Assembly (NCBI GenBank): GCA_964568145.1
Contig: CAZMOZ010000009.1
Coordinates: 117,207 to 181,206 of the forward strand
Origin: DSVZ01 sp964568145
GTDB lineage: Bacteria > Verrucomicrobiota > Verrucomicrobiia > Limisphaerales > J093
Length of the DNA stretch: 64,000 bases
Direction: 5' to 3'
Position numbers and translations under genes: made by a program. Below the pieces are notes generated by a model that had not been told where the DNA came from, ran no database searches, and saw nothing but the letters and a program-made list of their open reading frames with translations. The number at the start of each line of letters is the position of its first letter. Within the stretch, counting starts at the first letter, position 1. Below are positions 60,470 to 64,000 of the stretch, in pieces.

Positions 60470-61239
60470 CCACCTCCTGTCTCGAACTCCTCGCCCGGTC
60501 CACGCGCCGCGGACTTGCCGTCGCCCTGCTGCTGGGGCTGGCGGGGCAACCGCTCCTGGCGGCGGCAGCCGGCCCCGCGCGGGTGCTCCTGGTCACCGGC
60601 ATGGACTACCCCGGCCACGTCTGGCGCGAGACGACGCCGGTGCTGCGCGCGCAGTTGGATAAGGACCCGCGCCTGGCCGTGACGGTCATCGAGGACCCGC
60701 ACCTGCTCGACTCGGCCGCGCTCGCGAACTACGCCGCCGTGGTGCTGCACTTCCAGAACTGGGAAACGCCCGGCCCCGGCCCGGCCGCGCGCGAAAACCT
60801 GCGGCGCTTTGTCGAGAACGGCGGCGGGCTGGTGCTGGTGCATTTCGCCTGCGGCGCGTGGTACGGCGCGTGGCCGGAGTTCAAGAACCTCGCCGGCCGG
60901 GCGTGGTTCGGCCCGAACGGCGGCCGCCAGCACGACCCGCACGGCCCGTTCACGGTGAACATTCGCGACGCGAGCCACCCCGTGACCGCCGGCCTCAAGG
61001 ACTTCGAGACCACGGACGAGCTTTACACCTGCCTCGAGGGCGGCGCGCCCATCCGCGTGCTGGCCACGGCCCGGTCGAAGGTGGACGGGAAGGACTATCC
61101 GATGGCCTTCGTGCGCGAGTACGGCCGGGGTCGCGTCTTCCACACCCCGCTCGGCCATGACGCCAGGGCCTTCAGCCCGGAGCCGGTCGGCGAACTGCTT
61201 CGGCGCGGGACGACCTGGGCGGCCAACTTGGCGCCGTGA
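60466..61239 (+). CDS. Exported ThuA-domain protein
   Basis: The 257-residue protein has a signal peptide (LAVALLLGLAGQPLLAAAA) followed by a ThuA-like domain of the class I glutamine amidotransferase-like fold. Visible marks are VLLVTGMDYPGHVWRETTPV, FVENGGGLVLVHFACGAWY, DASHPVTAGLKDFETTDELY and GRGRVFHTPLGHDARAF. ThuA proteins take part in trehalose and other sugar use, but their reaction is unclear. The ATG overlaps the GH43 stop, so the two are translationally coupled. Confidence 0.9.
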   Translation: MTTSCLELLARSTRRGLAVALLLGLAGQPLLAAAAGPARVLLVTGMDYPGHVWRETTPVLRAQLDKDPRLAVTVIEDPHLLDSAALANYAAVVLHFQNWETPGPGPAARENLRRFVENGGGLVLVHFACGAWYGAWPEFKNLAGRAWFGPNGGRQHDPHGPFTVNIRDASHPVTAGLKDFETTDELYTCLEGGAPIRVLATARSKVDGKDYPMAFVREYGRGRVFHTPLGHDARAFSPEPVGELLRRGTTWAANLAP

Positions 61240-61507
61240 GCTGACCCGGGCAACGGCGGCGGCCGGCATCCGGGCCTGCCGGTGAAGCCGGGTTTTCAGC
61301 CCGGCGACGCCTGACCGTTCCCGTCGGTTGCCGAAGGCAGGATGCACGACATTGACCGGCTGGATGCCGACGGCCGGTTTTTCGATTCACGCCCCGCGCG
61401 TTTCCGGCGTTATGGATGAGCCGTGCAAAACCAACGGACATCCGCTGAACAACCTTCGCCGCGGGGCGAAGGCGGGTGTCCGGGGTTGAGCCCAACACCC
61501 GTCAACC

Positions 61508-61879
61508 ATGAATGCCGCAGTCCCTGAACCGAAAGTCGTGCCGGCGCTGCGCTGGACCGGCCGCATCCTCGCGACGCTCCTGTTCCTGTTTTGGGGCGCC
61601 TTCTTTGTCGAACACCTGATCGAATGGTTCGTGAAGCCGTTTCCGGCCACGCCGCCCGCCTTCGTGTGGCTGGGACAGGTGGAGCATCTGTTGCTGCTGC
61701 TGGGCCTGCTGGCGCTGTGGCGCTGGGAGGTGGCGGGCAGCGTGCTGGTGATCGCCGCCGCGCTGGTGTTCTTCGCGGACAAGGCGGGCGCCAACTTCCC
61801 GCTGTTCTTCGGCGTGACCGCGCTGCCAGCGGTGCTGCTGCTGTTTTGCGCCTCGCGGCGACACGCTGCGCGCGGCTGA
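61508..61879 (+). CDS. Four-segment membrane protein of unknown function
   Basis: The 123-residue protein has four hydrophobic segments: about residues 17-36 (GRILATLLFLFWGAFFVEHL), 50-68, 75-90 and 98-115. A conserved-looking HLIEWFVKPF follows the first. It resembles small DUF-type membrane proteins I cannot name. It is about 270 bases after the ThuA gene. The gap shows GC-rich inverted repeats near 61260-61315 but no gene. Confidence 0.68.
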   Translation: MNAAVPEPKVVPALRWTGRILATLLFLFWGAFFVEHLIEWFVKPFPATPPAFVWLGQVEHLLLLLGLLALWRWEVAGSVLVIAAALVFFADKAGANFPLFFGVTALPAVLLLFCASRRHAARG

Positions 61880-61911
61880 AGGCGTCCACGGCGGTTGGAG
61901 CGTTCTCAATA

Positions 61912-62030
61912 AAACTGTGGCCGCTGGCGACAGCGTTTTCGGAGCGCGGCGTTCACGCCGCTTCCACGCCCGTCTGCCCGCGCACGGTGAAGCGGGCTGA
62001 AGCCCGCGCTCCACACGCGGCCACAGCTTT
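61912..62030. repeat. Nested palindromic hairpin region
   Basis: Outer arms (AAACTGTGGCCGC at 61912-61924; GCGGCCACAGCTTT at 62017-62030) enclose two perfect hairpins: GCGGCG with CGCCGC and GCGGGCT with AGCCCGC. It looks like a composite palindromic element between convergent genes, different in sequence from the other repeat family. Confidence 0.6.
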
Positions 62031-62156
62031 AATCAAACCGTTCTAACGGCCGGGCGCGAGTGTCCCCCCGATTTCTCGCCCGGGTGAAGACGCTTCAAAG
62101 CCAGGGGCGCAGGTTGTCTCAACCGGCCGGCTTGGATTCTTGGCGGCGTCAATGGC

Positions 62157-62873
62157 TCACCGCGCCCGCGACGACTTGCCGGCCATCCGCGCCAACTCCC
62201 GGCCTCCTTCCGCCTCCAGATGCTCAAAGTCCGGCCGCGCCAGAATCGGCGCCTCCACGCGCAAACCCCGACCGGAGGCATCCGCCGCGTCCTTGAACGC
62301 CCCGGCAACCACGGCCATCAGCCGGTTGTAACCCCGCAGCGCCTCGCGCAGCCGCGCCTCCGAGCGGGTGTGCCAGTAGCCGCCCTCGTCGCTCACCTTC
62401 ACCGTCACACCCAGTTCCCGCCAGAACTTCAGAACGCTGAGAATGATCTTGTGACAGCGCAGAAAGTACTTCCAGCCATGCTCGGCGGCGTACTGTGTCT
62501 TGCATGAACTCGTGAACAACCACCCCCGGTGGTACCCGGTCTTGACCCAGCCGGTCCGGCCATGCAGTTCGGCGGGCACCGCGCGTGGATACTGGCAAAG
62601 CCCGAAGAGCGCGCTTTCGCAGCCTTCCCCCGGCCACACCTCCACCAGCCAGCCCGCGTGGGCCGGCACGTGGCCAAAGCACGCGTCCTCCTCCCGGCCG
62701 GCGTGGACGAAGAGCCGCGAGTAAACCGGCTCTTGAAACGGCCGCCGCAACTCGCTGACCTCGGCACAACCGAGCCGGCAGGCATGGGCGGCCACCCGCC
62801 CGACCAGTTCCCGCACCGCCTCGGACGACAAGTTCCTCGCCACGGACAATCGGTAGTTAATCGTCAAACCCAC
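62157..62873 (-). CDS. Conserved-looking protein of unknown function
   Basis: The 238-residue protein starts at a GTG. It has no signal peptide or membrane segment. Ordered stretches include NLSSEAVRELVGRVAAHACR, GWLFTSSCKTQYAAEHGW and FWRELGVTVKVSDEGGYW, with six cysteines spread over the first 150 residues. Codon use and composition match the neighbouring genes, so it is likely real. I do not recognise the family. It shares the minus strand with the restriction enzyme gene and follows it by 79 bases, so it may belong to the same unit. Confidence 0.62.
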   Translation of the reverse strand: MGLTINYRLSVARNLSSEAVRELVGRVAAHACRLGCAEVSELRRPFQEPVYSRLFVHAGREEDACFGHVPAHAGWLVEVWPGEGCESALFGLCQYPRAVPAELHGRTGWVKTGYHRGWLFTSSCKTQYAAEHGWKYFLRCHKIILSVLKFWRELGVTVKVSDEGGYWHTRSEARLREALRGYNRLMAVVAGAFKDAADASGRGLRVEAPILARPDFEHLEAEGGRELARMAGKSSRAR

Positions 62874-62952
62874 GTTCAGTTTTGCCGCAATCCTGCCCCG
62901 CCGCGTCGGTCAAAAACGGTCCAACGCCCGGGAAAATTGTGCTGTATTTTTC

Positions 62953-63897
62953 TCAGACCTGTGAGCCAGACAGGGGAAGTACGTCGGGATACGGCCCAAG
63001 AAATCGCTCCCCGTCGAAGTGAATCATGTGGTCCGGATCATCGGCGATCCAGACCTCGGTCTCCCACGAAATCTGGCTGAGGAAGCTGCGCATTGACGCG
63101 CGACTGGGAAAAGCCGTCACAAAAACCAATCCGGCTTTGCTGCCGGCGAACAGATCCTTGAGTTCCTTGCGCCGCTTACCATCAACGGGACCGGCGCTGG
63201 TCACGGCTTCGATCAACAACAACCAGTTCCGACGGGTATCGTGAACAACGACATCCGGCATTTTCGCCGGAGCCGGAACGGACACTCCAAGCCGTTGCAG
63301 GTATTCAGCCTCCAAATGAAGGAACTTGTTCTCCGCGTCGCCGATGTAGATGACCGTTCCACCGGGTACGAATCGTGGACAAAATTCCTCAATGACGGTT
63401 TTGATGAGCGGGTTCTGGCCGCCGGGCGAAAGGGTGACTACAGCGTCGGAGGGAAGTCGCACTGGGATGCGTGCCAGCCTGCGCGTCTGCTCCAACTCGT
63501 GCCGGATGCGTTCGCGGCTGCCAAGGTACTCTTTCAGGCGGGCTGGCCATCCCACCGTACCGACGCTGCGCAGCAGTTCGAGCGCGCGCGACTCGAGCTG
63601 ATACACCGTCCTCCCGCTGTTGGTGGGACGGGACGGGTTGTCGGGATTTCGGACGAGCAGCCCCGCTTCAACGAAATACTTCACAGCCTCGTCGCGAATC
63701 GTCTCGCGCGTGTTGGGTGCGTAACGCACGCCGTAGGCGCTGGAGATGAACTCGATGATCGGCGTGATGCCGCGCGGTGGTGCGCTGGCTTCACGCCTGT
63801 CTTGAAGGGGCTTGAGGTCCAAACACGCCAGGAGGGTGTAACCCGCCACCTCGTTGGTCTGTTTTGGGCCGAAGCCGAGTTCACGCAAGACCCCCAT
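62953..63897 (-). CDS. BsuBI/PstI-type restriction endonuclease
   Basis: The 314-residue protein matches the BsuBI/PstI type II endonuclease group in length and order. A winged-helix-like N-terminus (TPIIEFISSAYGVRYAPNTRE, FVEAGLLVRNPDNPSRPTNSG) is followed by a nuclease half with GTVIYIGDAENKFLHLEAEYL, PDVVVHDTRRNWLLLIEAVTS and FVTAFPSRASMRSFL. The PDVV...IEA pattern fits a PD-(D/E)XK active site. The ATG at 63897 gives the usual length, but the frame stays open to the right edge. The partner DNA methyltransferase should lie beyond the window. Confidence 0.88.
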   Translation of the reverse strand: MGVLRELGFGPKQTNEVAGYTLLACLDLKPLQDRREASAPPRGITPIIEFISSAYGVRYAPNTRETIRDEAVKYFVEAGLLVRNPDNPSRPTNSGRTVYQLESRALELLRSVGTVGWPARLKEYLGSRERIRHELEQTRRLARIPVRLPSDAVVTLSPGGQNPLIKTVIEEFCPRFVPGGTVIYIGDAENKFLHLEAEYLQRLGVSVPAPAKMPDVVVHDTRRNWLLLIEAVTSAGPVDGKRRKELKDLFAGSKAGLVFVTAFPSRASMRSFLSQISWETEVWIADDPDHMIHFDGERFLGPYPDVLPLSGSQV

Positions 63898-64000
63898 CGC
63901 CTGCTCAAGCTTGCGATGCCGTGCTGTTTCGACTGGGGTGCGTTTAGAATGCGTACGGAAAATCGGTTGCAGGCATGCCTGGCCAGGCGGCGCGGCATCA

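Overview
The window is a GC-rich bacterial chromosome segment with about 48 supportable protein genes plus two clear gene ruins. No rRNA, tRNA, CRISPR array or prophage was seen. The content points to Verrucomicrobiota, probably a Pedosphaera/Limisphaerales-like lineage. Indicators are two pseudopilin-like proteins of the short FTLIELLxVIAIIAILA type, a PEP-CTERM protein, an exosortase-type CAAX protease relative, GH172 and GH43 enzymes, a 1,869-residue subtilase with FG-GAP and cadherin-like repeats, and a SulP transporter. This assignment is an inference from gene families, not from a marker gene.

Layout. 1-2405: end of an ABC exporter (FtsX-type permease plus HlyD-type adaptor). 2501-4338: divergent nagB and a NagB-like paralogue. 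4363-9047, all minus strand: glutaredoxin, folK, dapB, a pair of unknown genes, dapA, dapF and a rhodanese lipoprotein, i.e. a diaminopimelate/lysine block. 9231-14737: MacA/MacB-type exporter with two tandem permeases and a DoxX gene inside the operon. 14814-17524: zinc-ribbon protein, GNAT acetyltransferase, CPBP protease, DUF4160 protein. 17905-20327: another adaptor and ATPase, split by a GxxExxY cassette. 20986-25232: lipoprotein, ResB and CcsA, a System II cytochrome c maturation set. 25569-34047: unknown gene, SulP transporter, AraC regulator, frameshifted PEP-CTERM gene, GH172 enzyme and a structured leader RNA candidate. 34048-45046: beta-CASP nuclease-like protein, giant subtilase, pseudopilin, sodium/solute symporter, cupin. 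45206-55252: FadL-like porin divergent from a four-gene methyltransferase/kinase/regulator cluster, followed by an aldehyde dehydrogenase. 55473-61879: membrane protein, pseudopilin, epimerase remnant, then a sugar-related set (Gfo/Idh/MocA oxidoreductase, GH43, ThuA). 62157-64000: unknown protein and a BsuBI/PstI-type restriction enzyme.

The most interesting block is 45206-53673. A methyltransferase with a PilZ-like N-terminus, a membrane hybrid histidine kinase and two response-regulator/kinase hybrids lie in the order phcB-phcS-phcR-phcQ known from Ralstonia, where they make and sense a 3-hydroxy fatty acid methyl ester. A FadL-type fatty-acid porin is divergent from it. This suggests a fatty-acid-ester signalling system outside Proteobacteria.

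Two intergenic repeat classes run through the window. One is a palindromic element of about 65 bp (nine copies), found downstream of genes, between four convergent gene pairs, and twice supplying the stop codon of a gene. The other is a set of arrays with a strict 7-base period but different units at each site.
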